From assembly GCA_038747195.1 (NCBI GenBank), contig JBCDKA010000002.1, positions 26,352-90,351 on the forward strand: a stretch of 64,000 nt of DNA. The letters run 5' to 3'. The stretch comes from JANQOZ01 sp038747195. GTDB lineage: Bacteria; Pseudomonadota; Gammaproteobacteria; Xanthomonadales; SZUA-38. The position numbers were made by a program, and so were the translations under genes. The notes below the pieces were generated by a model that worked only from the letters and a program-made list of their open reading frames with translations, was not told where the DNA came from and ran no database searches. Numbering within the stretch: the stretch's first letter is position 1; every line of letters starts with the position of its first letter. Below, piece after piece: positions 36,042 to 44,727 of this stretch.

Positions 36042-36761
36042 TCATTCAAAGCCTCTTCTAAGCAGATGCATCGCAATGTTGGTGCCCTGGCTGTGAGCGA
36101 GGATGACCAGGTCGTTACTCGCGTCGCTGAGCCATGTGGCCAGCGTCGAAATGGGTGCCGGCGCAATCTCTCCGGTCTCCCGCCAGAGGTATCGCTTGAT
36201 GTTGCTACCGGGTCGGGGCACCAGGACGCGGGTAACAATCTTCGGCTGCGGCACAGCAAATCCGCTGAAGTCGTGGCCTTGACCAAAGCCACTGCCAACA
36301 TCGTTTTCCACCGGCCAAACCTGGCCGCCGCCACGCTCGAAACGCCGCCAGTACGTCAAGGAATCCGGGCGAATCAGGCTCTGGTTCGGCACTTGATCTC
36401 GGGGGCTCCAGTAAACTTCAACACATAGGCCGGCACCCTGAGGGGGTTCGGTGGTGGTCTTTGGCGCAACCAGCATCACGCGAACGGTTTTTCCCCGAAG
36501 ACTGCCACGAGCAACCACCGGCCAGCCGCCGCCATGTTCAGCGATGTCTTTGGCTTCGCCATCCAATAGATCTTCGGAGTCCAGCGTGACCACGTTTCTC
36601 GCCTTCGGATAGGCGCTGGTGGTTCCCAGCCGGCTGGCGTAGCGACGGGTGGGTGAAAAGCTCTGAAGGTGGGGCTGAACAAAGTCCCAGACATAGTCGA
36701 CATATTCGCCGGTCTGCGGGTTCAGCGGGCTGTTGATACCAGCTAGCGTCCAGAATTCCAT
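36042..36761 (-). CDS. Alpha/beta hydrolase-like protein ending just after its nucleophile elbow
   Basis: 239 residues; AAAGGAC seven bases before the ATG supports the start. There is no signal peptide. The last residues, LVILAHSQGTNIAMHLLRRGFE, are a strand-nucleophile-helix elbow of lipase-like hydrolases, comparable with IIVVSHSQGTVLAIDEL in the protein at 60284. The protein stops there, so the acid and histidine of a normal triad are missing. Either it is a truncated remnant, or the elbow belongs to a compact unusual domain. The N-terminal part (WTLAGINSPLNPQTGEYVDY, LVAPKTTT, CVEVYW) matches nothing I recognise. Just upstream another frame encodes a plausible hydrophobic segment, so an upstream frameshift is possible. 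Confidence 0.55.
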   Translation of the reverse strand: MEFWTLAGINSPLNPQTGEYVDYVWDFVQPHLQSFSPTRRYASRLGTTSAYPKARNVVTLDSEDLLDGEAKDIAEHGGGWPVVARGSLRGKTVRVMLVAPKTTTEPPQGAGLCVEVYWSPRDQVPNQSLIRPDSLTYWRRFERGGGQVWPVENDVGSGFGQGHDFSGFAVPQPKIVTRVLVPRPGSNIKRYLWRETGEIAPAPISTLATWLSDASNDLVILAHSQGTNIAMHLLRRGFE

Positions 36762-37052
36762 GGTTTTTGTCCTTTGGGCACCGGGTGGCGGCCATGTTCA
36801 CATCCTGAAGATGAATCCGGTCGGCCAGACTCGCCGCCGCAATCGCTAACCCAGGCGCAACCGCCGACATGATCAGCGTAACACCGGTTTGCCGGGTGGC
36901 ACCCAAAGCCCGGTGGCCAGCAGCCCAATCGCGACTGCGTCGACAAAAACTCATCGCGGCGCAGCGCGTGTACCACTCGCGGCTTTTGCCCTAGTGCGTG
37001 TCGTTTTTCTCGACCAATTGCGTAGTCAACAGGAGCAATGCAAGGAGCGAGC
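36762..37052. other. Longest intergenic stretch, with a doubtful minus-strand open frame
   Basis: These 291 bases separate divergent genes. On the minus strand a frame from 36954 contains TGVTLIMSAVAPGLAIAAAS, a membrane-like segment, and runs out of frame into the hydrolase-like gene at 36761. It may be the detached N-terminus of that gene or noise. The plus-strand beta-helix gene uses AAGGAG at 37042-37047. I see no terminator or clear promoter. Confidence 0.35.
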
Positions 37053-38780
37053 ATGGTGAGTATTCGATTGGTCATAGTTCTGATAGTGCTCTCAGGACTG
37101 GGCACCCCGCGGGTATCGATGGCTGGGAGCAAAGGGTTTGTCCTGCCGCCAGCGACCCTTCGTGTCGGCTCCGACCCCGCATGTGATTTTTCCTCGCTGG
37201 GAGACGCGCTAGATGCGGCCGCCGACCGCGATTTGATCCTGGTCAATAGCGGGACCAATTTTCTGACCAACGGTTTCGAAATCAATGAGAAGAGCCTGAC
37301 GCTGATCGGCGGCTACCCCAGCTGCACGGCGGATGAGTCCGATCCCGACGCCCGGAGCGCGATGTCGGGAGTGGCCCTCAGCTCCGTGTTGGAGATTCAA
37401 AACGCGACGGCGACGCAAAGAACCGTTGTCGTTCGAAATTTTGTGATTCGCGGCGGCCGCTCAGATCAGACAGGAGGCGGCGGTATCGATATCCGCGAAA
37501 ACGTTCGGGTACGCCTCGATAACGTCTGGGTGCAAGAAAACGAGTCGACCACCGGCGGCGGGATCAGCATCCGTGGCTTAGGGTTTCCTGCCTCACTGCG
37601 CCTGGAAGGTGGGACGCGCGTGGGCCTGGCTTCGGAGATGTTCGGCAATACGGCCTCCGAGGAGGGCGGGGGCATTTTCTGCCGCCGTGCCGCGATCGAG
37701 TGGGTGGACGCCACCATCGAATGGAATGCGGCTGAGGAAGGCGGGGGACTCTATGCGTTTGAGTGTCAGGTAACGACGCCACCGATTACCGATGATGGGC
37801 CCGCGCAAATCGTGGGGGCGCTCAACAACACGGCGGCCTCTATCGGCGGCGGGATCTCGCTCCGCAGCATCGGAGTCGGGGAGTCGTCCATCCAGCTGAG
37901 TAGTTCTCCCCAGCGGCAGATTCTCATCTCCGGCAATAGCGCTGGCGGGGACGGCGGCGGCGTGGCGCTCTCCGAATCGAGTTTCATTGGAGACGGCATC
38001 GCGATCGTCGACAATCAATCGGGAAATTCCGGTGGGGGTGTCCGGGTCTTTAGCTCGATTTTTGATCTGGATCGAGGTGACGGTGGGACCTGTGCCAACC
38101 TGCAAAGATGTTCGCAGATCAGCGGCAACACCGCCGAGACGAGCGCTGGTGCCGTGTATGTGCTGTCGGGTACAGCCGATCTTCGCCAGACGTTCATCGA
38201 CAACAACGAATCGGATCGCGCTCCGGTGATCCTGGCGACGGGTAGTGATTCGATGGTGGTTATGCGGAGCGTACAAATCTCTGGCAACGTGGAAACTGGA
38301 TTGGTCAACTCAACGCTGATGTTCGGTTCCATGTCGGTGTTCGACATGAACTTTGTGACGGTGACTGGCAACACGTCGGACAGGGTTATCGAGCTGATCA
38401 ACAACTCGTCGCTGGCGGTGAGCAACAGCATCTGGTGGGAGCCGGCCATGGAACTGGTCGTCGGTGACGAATCCAGCGGGACGGCCAGCGCCTGCATGAA
38501 CGCCAGCGACGACAGCAGCTTATCTGCCGATACCCGCGACCCGGAATTCGAAATTATTGTCCAGAACGGTCAGACCCCAATTTACGCGCTCGCCGACACC
38601 TCACCCAATGTGGACGCCTGCGCGGGGGTCGCCATGAAAGGTATGGGCCTGTCGGTGGACGCCCTCGGTGAGTCGCGCTTTGTCGATCAGCCGGACATCG
38701 CCAACGGTCCCGGATTTCAGGATCGCGGCGCCTTCGAACTTCAGCTGCCGCTGCTGTCCGACGGCTTCGAGGATCCCTGA
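37053..38780 (+). CDS. Secreted parallel beta-helix protein with C-terminal SDGFE motif
   Basis: 575 residues. The ATG at 37053 is preceded by AAGGAG at five bases; another ATG at 37038 has its ribosome site too close. The signal is MVSIRLVIVLIVLSGLG. The body is the polymorphic-membrane-protein-like beta-helix type: CDFSSLGDALDAAADRDLI, LTLIGGYPSC, VVRNFVIRGG, GGGISIRG, GGGIFCRR, GNTASEEGGG and similar GGG[IV] turns. It ends LPLLSDGFEDP (motif 38751-38771), with the tag two residues from the C-terminus. It lies 128 bp upstream of the sigma/kinase pair. Adhesin or surface structural role is inferred. Confidence 0.82.
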   Translation: MVSIRLVIVLIVLSGLGTPRVSMAGSKGFVLPPATLRVGSDPACDFSSLGDALDAAADRDLILVNSGTNFLTNGFEINEKSLTLIGGYPSCTADESDPDARSAMSGVALSSVLEIQNATATQRTVVVRNFVIRGGRSDQTGGGGIDIRENVRVRLDNVWVQENESTTGGGISIRGLGFPASLRLEGGTRVGLASEMFGNTASEEGGGIFCRRAAIEWVDATIEWNAAEEGGGLYAFECQVTTPPITDDGPAQIVGALNNTAASIGGGISLRSIGVGESSIQLSSSPQRQILISGNSAGGDGGGVALSESSFIGDGIAIVDNQSGNSGGGVRVFSSIFDLDRGDGGTCANLQRCSQISGNTAETSAGAVYVLSGTADLRQTFIDNNESDRAPVILATGSDSMVVMRSVQISGNVETGLVNSTLMFGSMSVFDMNFVTVTGNTSDRVIELINNSSLAVSNSIWWEPAMELVVGDESSGTASACMNASDDSSLSADTRDPEFEIIVQNGQTPIYALADTSPNVDACAGVAMKGMGLSVDALGESRFVDQPDIANGPGFQDRGAFELQLPLLSDGFEDP

Positions 38781-38908
38781 CGCCCGAGCTGCGTTACGCC
38801 GTCTGCTAGCCGGAAGATTGGCAGCGCCAATGTCACAGCGCGTTGAGTTTCCCCGCCAGTTTTGATTGCATACCCGCAGTAGCAGGCAATCCAAGGTGGC
38901 GCGGTCCG

Positions 38909-39499
38909 GTGTCAATCGACAAACCAACGCCCTCAGAATCCGAGCAGCCGGGAATCACGACGACGGCGCTTCTCGATCGAGCGAACAGCGGGGACGAGGC
39001 GGCGCGCGACGCGCTGTTCCAGCGCGTGCTCCCCATGTTGCGCCGCTTCGCGCGCGGCCGTTTGCCCGCCTGGGGCAGAGACTCCGCCGAAACCGAGGAT
39101 CTTGTGCAGATCACGCTGCTTCGCGCGTTTAAACGTCTGGGCGACTTTAAGGCTGAGCGCCCTGGTGCGTTCCTGTCGTATCTGCGCACCATCATGATGA
39201 ACGCGGTACGCGACGAAATCCGCAAAAAGGGCCGTCGACCGCATAGCACCTCTTCGGTCGAAGAAGCGGTGATCGACCCGGAGAGCGTCGTGGCGAACGT
39301 AGTCGGCATGGAGACAATCGATGCGTATGAAGGGGCGATGGCCGAGCTCAACGAAGGCCGGCGTGAGGCGGTGATGATGCACGTAGAGTTTGGGATGACT
39401 TACGCAGAGGTGGCCCTGGAGCTTGGGCTGCCGTCAGCCAACGCCGCCCGCATGAGAATCAAGCGGGGGCTGGAGGAAGTGGCCAGGCTGATGCCCTGA
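38909..39499 (+). CDS. ECF-type RNA polymerase sigma factor, partner of a Ser/Thr kinase
   Basis: 196 residues from a GTG at 38909 with AAGGTGG nine bases before; the frame stays open to a TTG at 38843. Region 2 reads LFQRVLPMLRRFARGRLP, SAETEDLVQITLLRAFKRLGDF and AFLSYLRTIMMNAVRDEIRKKGRRP. Region 4 reads MAELNEGRREAVMMHVEFGMTYAEVALELGLPSANAARMRIKRGLEEV. No anti-sigma factor is adjacent; instead the stop overlaps the start of a membrane Ser/Thr kinase (TGATG). ECF sigma factors paired with such kinases are known, for example EcfP/PknT of Vibrio parahaemolyticus, where phosphorylation activates the sigma factor. The same logic probably applies here (inference). Confidence 0.88.
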   Translation: MSIDKPTPSESEQPGITTTALLDRANSGDEAARDALFQRVLPMLRRFARGRLPAWGRDSAETEDLVQITLLRAFKRLGDFKAERPGAFLSYLRTIMMNAVRDEIRKKGRRPHSTSSVEEAVIDPESVVANVVGMETIDAYEGAMAELNEGRREAVMMHVEFGMTYAEVALELGLPSANAARMRIKRGLEEVARLMP

Positions 39500-41712
39500 T
39501 GACCGAGGATCGAGGGTCTCAGGACGAGACCGCTGGGCCAGACACCACTCGTATTCTCGATGAAGACGAGTCGCGGCGGATTGCGCGAAATCTCAAGAAG
39601 CTCGAGGCGCTGCGCGACCTCATGGGCAGCCTGGGTCCCGATGCGGCGGGCGAAGAATCCGAAGTCACTAACGGCCAGTGGGGGCACCTGACGCTCAAGG
39701 ACAGGCTGGGTGCAGGCGGCTTCGGTGATGTATATCGTGCCTACGATCCGCTGCTGCAGCGGGACGTCGCGCTCAAGCTTCGCCGTCGTGAGGCCGTCGA
39801 CTCCGACAACGAGCTCTACATCAACGAGGCCCGGCGCATGGCGCAGGTTCACCATCCGAGCGTGCTCGCCATCCACGGCGCCGGCATCAACGATGGCCGG
39901 GTAGGTCTGTGGGCTGACCTGATCAACGGCGAGACGCTGCAGGATCTCCTGCAAACCGAGGGCAACTTCGACCGGTCGACGCTGTTGACGCTGCTCACTC
40001 AGCTCAACGACGCGCTTCGCCACGTGCACGAGGTCGGCCTGGTTCACGGCGACGTAAAGCTCGACAACGTGATGCGCCGCGACGGCCGGTTTGTGCTCAT
40101 GGACTTTGGCGCAGCCGAGCACGACGGCACGCGTCCCCGCTTCGGTTCACCGGCCTACATGGCCCCAGAGCTGTTCGACGAGGACGGCAAGCTCACGCCC
40201 AAAGCCGACCTTTACTCCCTAGGTATTCTCGCCCTGGGCGCTGCCACCGGCGAACAGATTCCGAAACCAAAAATGCTCAACAACCCTAAGCTGAGGGCCG
40301 AGCTTGGCTCGGATCTGCATGCGATTCTCCAGGGTCTACTCGAACGCGATACCGTCAATCGCTTAGATCACGACGGGCTGGACGAGGCGTTGGCGTTGAT
40401 CAGGGACGCGCCCGCGAGGCGCCGCCGCCGGCTGATCTTCGCGGTGATCGTCGCCAGCTTAAGCGTCGGTCTGTTGCTCAGTTTGTTTGCGCTGAACCGT
40501 GTCGAACGGGAGCGGCAGCGTTTGGAGCTCGTCAAAGATCTGGTGGTGGAGTCGGTGCAGCAGCTCTCGCCGGAAGGCTCCAGCGGTCCCGAGGTCATGC
40601 AGGCGCTGTTTGAGAACATTGGTGAGCTTACTGCTGAGCGCCTGTCCGACTATCCTGACGCCCGGGCGGATATGCAGCTGATTGCTGGTGAGGGTCTCCA
40701 GGCATACGGCGAGCGCGGCAGCGGGCTGGCTCTGGCGGAACAGGCGCTGGTCACGATGCTCGCTGAGAGACGCAGCGTCCGCGATCTGGCTCATACCCAC
40801 AACATCGTAGCCCGTATGCGCAACGCGGCCGGGGATATCGGCGGAGCTGAGGCGGCAATCCGTCGCTCCGTGGCGCTTTTTGAAACGCTCCCCGCTGCGC
40901 AGTTCGAAAAACCCAACGAAGGCCCTCTGGGCGTCATTCAGGGCCGAACGCTCCTGGCGAATCTGCTGGCTCGGCAGGGTGATCTGCGCGGCCGTCTCGA
41001 AGCGCATCGGTTGATCCTGCAAGACCGCGAGGCGCTCCTGGGAGTCGGTCAGTCCGGGTCCGCGGTGGACTATCACAACGTGGCTCAGTCGTTGCTGGCC
41101 CTCGGTTTCACCGCCGATGCGGTGGCGTCGGAGGAAGGGGCGCTGGCGCTGCTGGGCCAAGAAGATCTAGGAACCTTCAAGGAGCTCCTGGTCCAGCTCG
41201 GCTTGGCTCGCGCATATGGTGAGAATGGAGAGCATGAGAAAGCCCAGACAACGTTGGCCCGGACCCGCGAGCTGTTTCAACGGCTGCTGCCTGAGGGCCA
41301 CCGCCTATATGCCTCGCTGGACGAGGCAAGCGCGCGACTGGCGTATCTTCGGGGAAATCGCGATATTGCTTTGGCGACCTATCGAGCCCATTTCGCTGAT
41401 GCGGGGCCGGGTGCCGGGACGGCGTCTGGCCGAACCTGGCTGCAGTACGCCGAGACCGAGCGATTGGTGGGCAACTCAGAGGCTTTCGAACAGGCGCTCG
41501 CCAAAGGACAGGTGCTGCTGACCGACGAATATGGCGTGCTCAGACCGGTATTTGTCCTGGGTACCCAGGTTGCGGCAAGCCTCACCGGTCGGGCGACGCT
41601 TACCCGCGATGAGCTGGTGGTCGCGATCGATGAGCTGGCCGAGCAGCTGCGGAGCGACTATCCGCAGCTGCCCGAGCTTGCCCTGCTGCATGCCTGGCGT
41701 GAGGCCATCTGA
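39499..41712 (+). CDS. Transmembrane Ser/Thr protein kinase with C-terminal TPR region
   Basis: 737 residues; its ATG overlaps the sigma factor stop by one base. The PASTA-less Hanks-type kinase domain spans about 62-305: glycine loop LGAGGFGDVY (70-79), Lys93 in VALKLRR, catalytic loop HGDVKLDNV with Asp185, DFG Asp202 and YMAPELF. The catalytic loop is HGD, not HRD, so it is a non-RD kinase probably not needing activation-loop phosphorylation. A transmembrane helix (about 314-335) leads to an extracytoplasmic TPR region to the C-terminus. The expected substrate is the sigma factor, with the TPR part sensing an external cue. Confidence 0.9.
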   Translation: MTEDRGSQDETAGPDTTRILDEDESRRIARNLKKLEALRDLMGSLGPDAAGEESEVTNGQWGHLTLKDRLGAGGFGDVYRAYDPLLQRDVALKLRRREAVDSDNELYINEARRMAQVHHPSVLAIHGAGINDGRVGLWADLINGETLQDLLQTEGNFDRSTLLTLLTQLNDALRHVHEVGLVHGDVKLDNVMRRDGRFVLMDFGAAEHDGTRPRFGSPAYMAPELFDEDGKLTPKADLYSLGILALGAATGEQIPKPKMLNNPKLRAELGSDLHAILQGLLERDTVNRLDHDGLDEALALIRDAPARRRRRLIFAVIVASLSVGLLLSLFALNRVERERQRLELVKDLVVESVQQLSPEGSSGPEVMQALFENIGELTAERLSDYPDARADMQLIAGEGLQAYGERGSGLALAEQALVTMLAERRSVRDLAHTHNIVARMRNAAGDIGGAEAAIRRSVALFETLPAAQFEKPNEGPLGVIQGRTLLANLLARQGDLRGRLEAHRLILQDREALLGVGQSGSAVDYHNVAQSLLALGFTADAVASEEGALALLGQEDLGTFKELLVQLGLARAYGENGEHEKAQTTLARTRELFQRLLPEGHRLYASLDEASARLAYLRGNRDIALATYRAHFADAGPGAGTASGRTWLQYAETERLVGNSEAFEQALAKGQVLLTDEYGVLRPVFVLGTQVAASLTGRATLTRDELVVAIDELAEQLRSDYPQLPELALLHAWREAI

Positions 41713-41721
41713 CAATCCGCG

Positions 41722-42816
41722 CTAGAAGATCACACCCGGAATAATCCAGTCATCATCCCCTTCCAGCCCGTCGGAAAAGATCTGCGCCTCGTAGGCTCCC
41801 AGGTCCACCGCGGGTCCGACGATGCGCCCCATGCCGTCCGCGTCCCTCGGCGGCAGTCCGTCTGGCACCGGGAGCCCCGCGTCGATCAGCGGTGAGCCGA
41901 TATTCGGGCTCACGCCAAGCGAGCCAAGACCGAGCTGCGGGTTTCCGCTGAGCGTGCCGGTTTCCTCCAGGGGATTTGAGCCGGCCAGTGAGTTCAAGAA
42001 GTTCCGATTGAGCCGGACGCTGGATCCCGCCAGCAGCAGGTCGTCCCCATTGTTGTCGGCAAACACGTTGTTGAGCAGGCGCACCGTGGCGTTTCCGCCG
42101 ATCCGGACACCTGCGCCATCATCTGCTGCGGAGTTTTCGGCGATTGTCACGTTGGCTATGAGGTTCTCCGCGCCGTTCAGCAGCAGCTCGGCGGCGCCGC
42201 CATCACCGCCCGCCGCGTTCCGGAAAAACACGGAGTTCTCCAGACGCAGGCTGCCCCGGTCGAGAATGACATAAAGTCCGGCGCCCTGTTCGGTGGCCTC
42301 GTTGAGGTTAAAAATCAGCGTAGAGAACCGATACGACCCCTCCCAGTCCGGCGAAAAGGATCGGGCGTCGATGCCGCCGCCGTTGAGCGAGATGACGGGA
42401 TCATTGGCGCCGCCGCGGGTGATCGTCAGGTTTTCGACCGCGATGTCGCCGCTGTCTGGACCCGGCTGAAGCACCAGCCCCTGAATCTGAAAATCGCCGT
42501 CGATGACGGTCAGTCGGGGGTTGTCTTTACGGCTGTCGCATACCGGCGCGTCCGGCGGATCAGGCGGGCCCCAGCCCCCCGACACCGTCAGGCCGCCGGG
42601 CTGGCTGGAGACGTAGCGAAAGCCGTTGTTGGCCGTGGGGACCAGGTACTGGCCCACCATCAATCGGATTTCGTCAGTTTCGCTATTCCCGGCTGCGGCC
42701 AGCAGCGCGTTTTGGAGTGCGCTTGGGGTGCCGACGCAGAAGATCTCAGCGCGCGCGTTTGACGTCGCAAACGTCAGCGCCAAACTCAAGGTTATTCCAG
42801 AAAGTATCCGTTTCAT
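41722..42816 (-). CDS. Secreted beta-helix protein with near-C-terminal SDGLE motif
   Basis: 364 residues from the ATG at 42816 (GGAGA eight bases upstream). The signal peptide starts MKRILSGITLSLALTF. The N-terminus of the mature part, FCVGTPSALQNALLAAAG, and the coils (IAVENLTITRGG, LRLENSVFFRNAAGG, NLIANVTIAENSA, VRLLNNVFADNNGDD) indicate a right-handed beta-helix of the choice-of-anchor type, closing with VDLGAYEAQ. The motif IFSDGLE (41761-41781) follows, with 14 residues after it (GDDDWIIPGVIF end). It converges on the kinase gene, nine bases apart. Confidence 0.8.
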   Translation of the reverse strand: MKRILSGITLSLALTFATSNARAEIFCVGTPSALQNALLAAAGNSETDEIRLMVGQYLVPTANNGFRYVSSQPGGLTVSGGWGPPDPPDAPVCDSRKDNPRLTVIDGDFQIQGLVLQPGPDSGDIAVENLTITRGGANDPVISLNGGGIDARSFSPDWEGSYRFSTLIFNLNEATEQGAGLYVILDRGSLRLENSVFFRNAAGGDGGAAELLLNGAENLIANVTIAENSAADDGAGVRIGGNATVRLLNNVFADNNGDDLLLAGSSVRLNRNFLNSLAGSNPLEETGTLSGNPQLGLGSLGVSPNIGSPLIDAGLPVPDGLPPRDADGMGRIVGPAVDLGAYEAQIFSDGLEGDDDWIIPGVIF

Positions 42817-42966
42817 CGTAGGGGTCTCCTTACTCAAAGCCGTCGGACCGTCCGGTCCTGCCATCGCCTGCACCAGCTCCGCGCTATTGGTGGCGAAGTC
42901 CTGGCGTGTTCAGGAGTTCCAACGACGACACCCCCCAAATGTGCACAGCTGGAGGAGACAAAGACC

Positions 42967-44637
42967 CTATTGCTCGGGGTTGAGCAGCCCAGCCAGCGCT
43001 GGATCGGACTCGATCAGCATGCGTTGCTCGGCGACTTGGTCGTCGATCTGAGAGAGGAAGGGTGAAAGGTCGAGCGCCGCAGGCAGCGCGCCGAGCCGCT
43101 GCAGCATCCGGAGGCGAGAAGTGTCTCGATAGCCGAGCGCTACGGCCCGATTAAGGTGCTCACGAGCGGCTTCTGGATCTCCTTCGGCGGCTGTGAGCAT
43201 GGCCAGCTCGAGATGGTGATAGGGCCATTCGTTTCCGCTGGCGATCTCCTGCTGGGACTTTCGCTTGATGGCCGGGAGGTCGGTCATGGCTTCTGGATCC
43301 TGTGCCTGAACCAGCAGCGCGATGCAGCTCACGCAGTCGCAGCCGCGGGCTCGTGCGTGGCGCTGCCCCTCACGAAAGGCGCTGACGGATGCTTCGAAAC
43401 GCCCAGCGCCGCGCAGCGCCAGGCCGCGCAGAAAATTGTGGTCATTGAGATCGACCGCCGCACTATTCAGCAGCGCCAGCGCCTGTTCGTATTGTTCGTC
43501 CACCAGCCGCTGCTGCACCTGATATCCCAGCAGAAAGACGTTGTCCGGCCTTAGCGTTTCGGCCCGATCCAACCATCGGTCAGCGGCGTCGGCGAGGCCG
43601 GCCAGGCGCAAAGCCACGGCAATCTGAAAATCAGCGAAGAAGGTCGGTGGCCCTAGGCTGAGCGCTTCAGCCTCCAGCCGAAGCGACTCGTGCAGGTGAC
43701 CCTGCACCTGCTTGAGATAGGCGATGTTGCTCACATAGCGTGGGGCATTTGGCTCGGTGTCCAACGCTCGCTGATAGTAGTCCATGGCCCGGCTGACGCG
43801 GCCCCGCGCGTCGTCCGCCAGGCCTCGAGCCGCCCAGGCGGGGGCGTCCTCGGGGTTCAGGACCAGGGCGCGATCAGCCAGCTCCGCCGCCTGCGCGGCA
43901 TGGGACATCGAATAGTCGTACTTTGACGTTTTGTGAGACAGCGAAAGGCTGAGACCGATCAACGCGGGAAGATAATCCGGCGCATCAGCCAGCGCCCGGC
44001 GGTAAAGATCGATCGCAATTTCGTTGCTCTCAAAGATGCCGCGAAGCCGATAGTCATCCGCGCGGCGGACCAGCTCTCCGGCGCGGTCCGTTGGCGGCTG
44101 TTCCACCGCTGTTCCGCTGGACGCGAACGTTGGCGCGGATCTGCTGGTCATGGCCTCGCCCGGCGCATTAATCCGGGACCAGGTGATATACATCAGGGTC
44201 AAGATCAGCCCCGAGGCGATAAACCACTGGACCTGCCAGCGGCGACCGGATTCAGTCGCCAGGGGCGGCTGGGATTGATCTTCGAAGGGCTCTACCGGCG
44301 GAATGAGTTGATAGCCCCCACCCCGAATGGTGCGAATGTAGCGCGGCGCGCGCGGATCGTCGCCGAGCGCCTGCCGCACCTGCCGGGCTCGCTGGGCGAT
44401 AGTCTCCGGCGACACGTGGGGTGACTCCCAGACTTCGCGACAAAGGGTCTCGGAGCTGGCCGGTTCCGGCGCCTGCGCCACAAGGGTCATCAGGAATCGC
44501 CAGGATAGGTCGGTCAGGGATGTGGTGGTGCCATCGACCGTAACGGACCGTTGGCTGGTGTCGAGCAACGCGTCACCCAACGAGATTCTGCCAACGTTTG
44601 TCCAGCGCGTGCTGAAAACCGCTTCTTCAGCTCTCAT
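42967..44637 (-). CDS. Membrane-bound winged-helix/TPR regulator
   Basis: 556 residues. An OmpR/PhoB-type winged helix (about 15-113: TLCREVWESPHVSPETIAQ, VRQALGDDP, IRTIRGGGYQL) is followed by one transmembrane helix (137-153) and about nine TPR units outside the cytoplasm (AIDLYRRALADAPDYLPAL, DYYQRALDTEPNAPRYVSNIAYL). A C-rich loop, ARGCDCVSC, sits in the TPR part at about 425. It has the layout of the regulator at 17152 but lacks its FlgO-like module. It is divergent from the serine hydrolase at 44728 with 90 bp between, which makes that gene a candidate target. Confidence 0.85.
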   Translation of the reverse strand: MRAEEAVFSTRWTNVGRISLGDALLDTSQRSVTVDGTTTSLTDLSWRFLMTLVAQAPEPASSETLCREVWESPHVSPETIAQRARQVRQALGDDPRAPRYIRTIRGGGYQLIPPVEPFEDQSQPPLATESGRRWQVQWFIASGLILTLMYITWSRINAPGEAMTSRSAPTFASSGTAVEQPPTDRAGELVRRADDYRLRGIFESNEIAIDLYRRALADAPDYLPALIGLSLSLSHKTSKYDYSMSHAAQAAELADRALVLNPEDAPAWAARGLADDARGRVSRAMDYYQRALDTEPNAPRYVSNIAYLKQVQGHLHESLRLEAEALSLGPPTFFADFQIAVALRLAGLADAADRWLDRAETLRPDNVFLLGYQVQQRLVDEQYEQALALLNSAAVDLNDHNFLRGLALRGAGRFEASVSAFREGQRHARARGCDCVSCIALLVQAQDPEAMTDLPAIKRKSQQEIASGNEWPYHHLELAMLTAAEGDPEAAREHLNRAVALGYRDTSRLRMLQRLGALPAALDLSPFLSQIDDQVAEQRMLIESDPALAGLLNPEQ

Positions 44638-44727
44638 CAGAAATCTTCAGAATAATTTCCTGGACCAAGGCGCCTCAAGACCTAACGATACTGTCCCATA
44701 CGCGAGTCTCCAAGAGGTGTTTTGCCG

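Noticed and set aside
36739..36761. C-terminal GFE of the truncated hydrolase-like protein considered as another tag
   Set aside because: The sequence is RRGFE at the end of the helix after the nucleophile, with no hydrophobic-F-x before it, and the protein has no signal peptide. It is most likely coincidence.
37593..38276. 227-residue minus-strand frame opposite the beta-helix gene
   Set aside because: No protein-like features; opposite a gene with signal peptide and regular beta-helix coils.
38817..38831. ATTGGC-AGC-GCCAAT inverted repeat upstream of the first sigma gene
   Set aside because: Six-pair stem with a 3-base loop, no T-run and no position relative to a visible promoter. Too weak to call a terminator or an operator.
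39400..40122. 240-residue minus-strand frame spanning the sigma/kinase junction
   Set aside because: It overlaps two genes with full family motifs and shows none itself.
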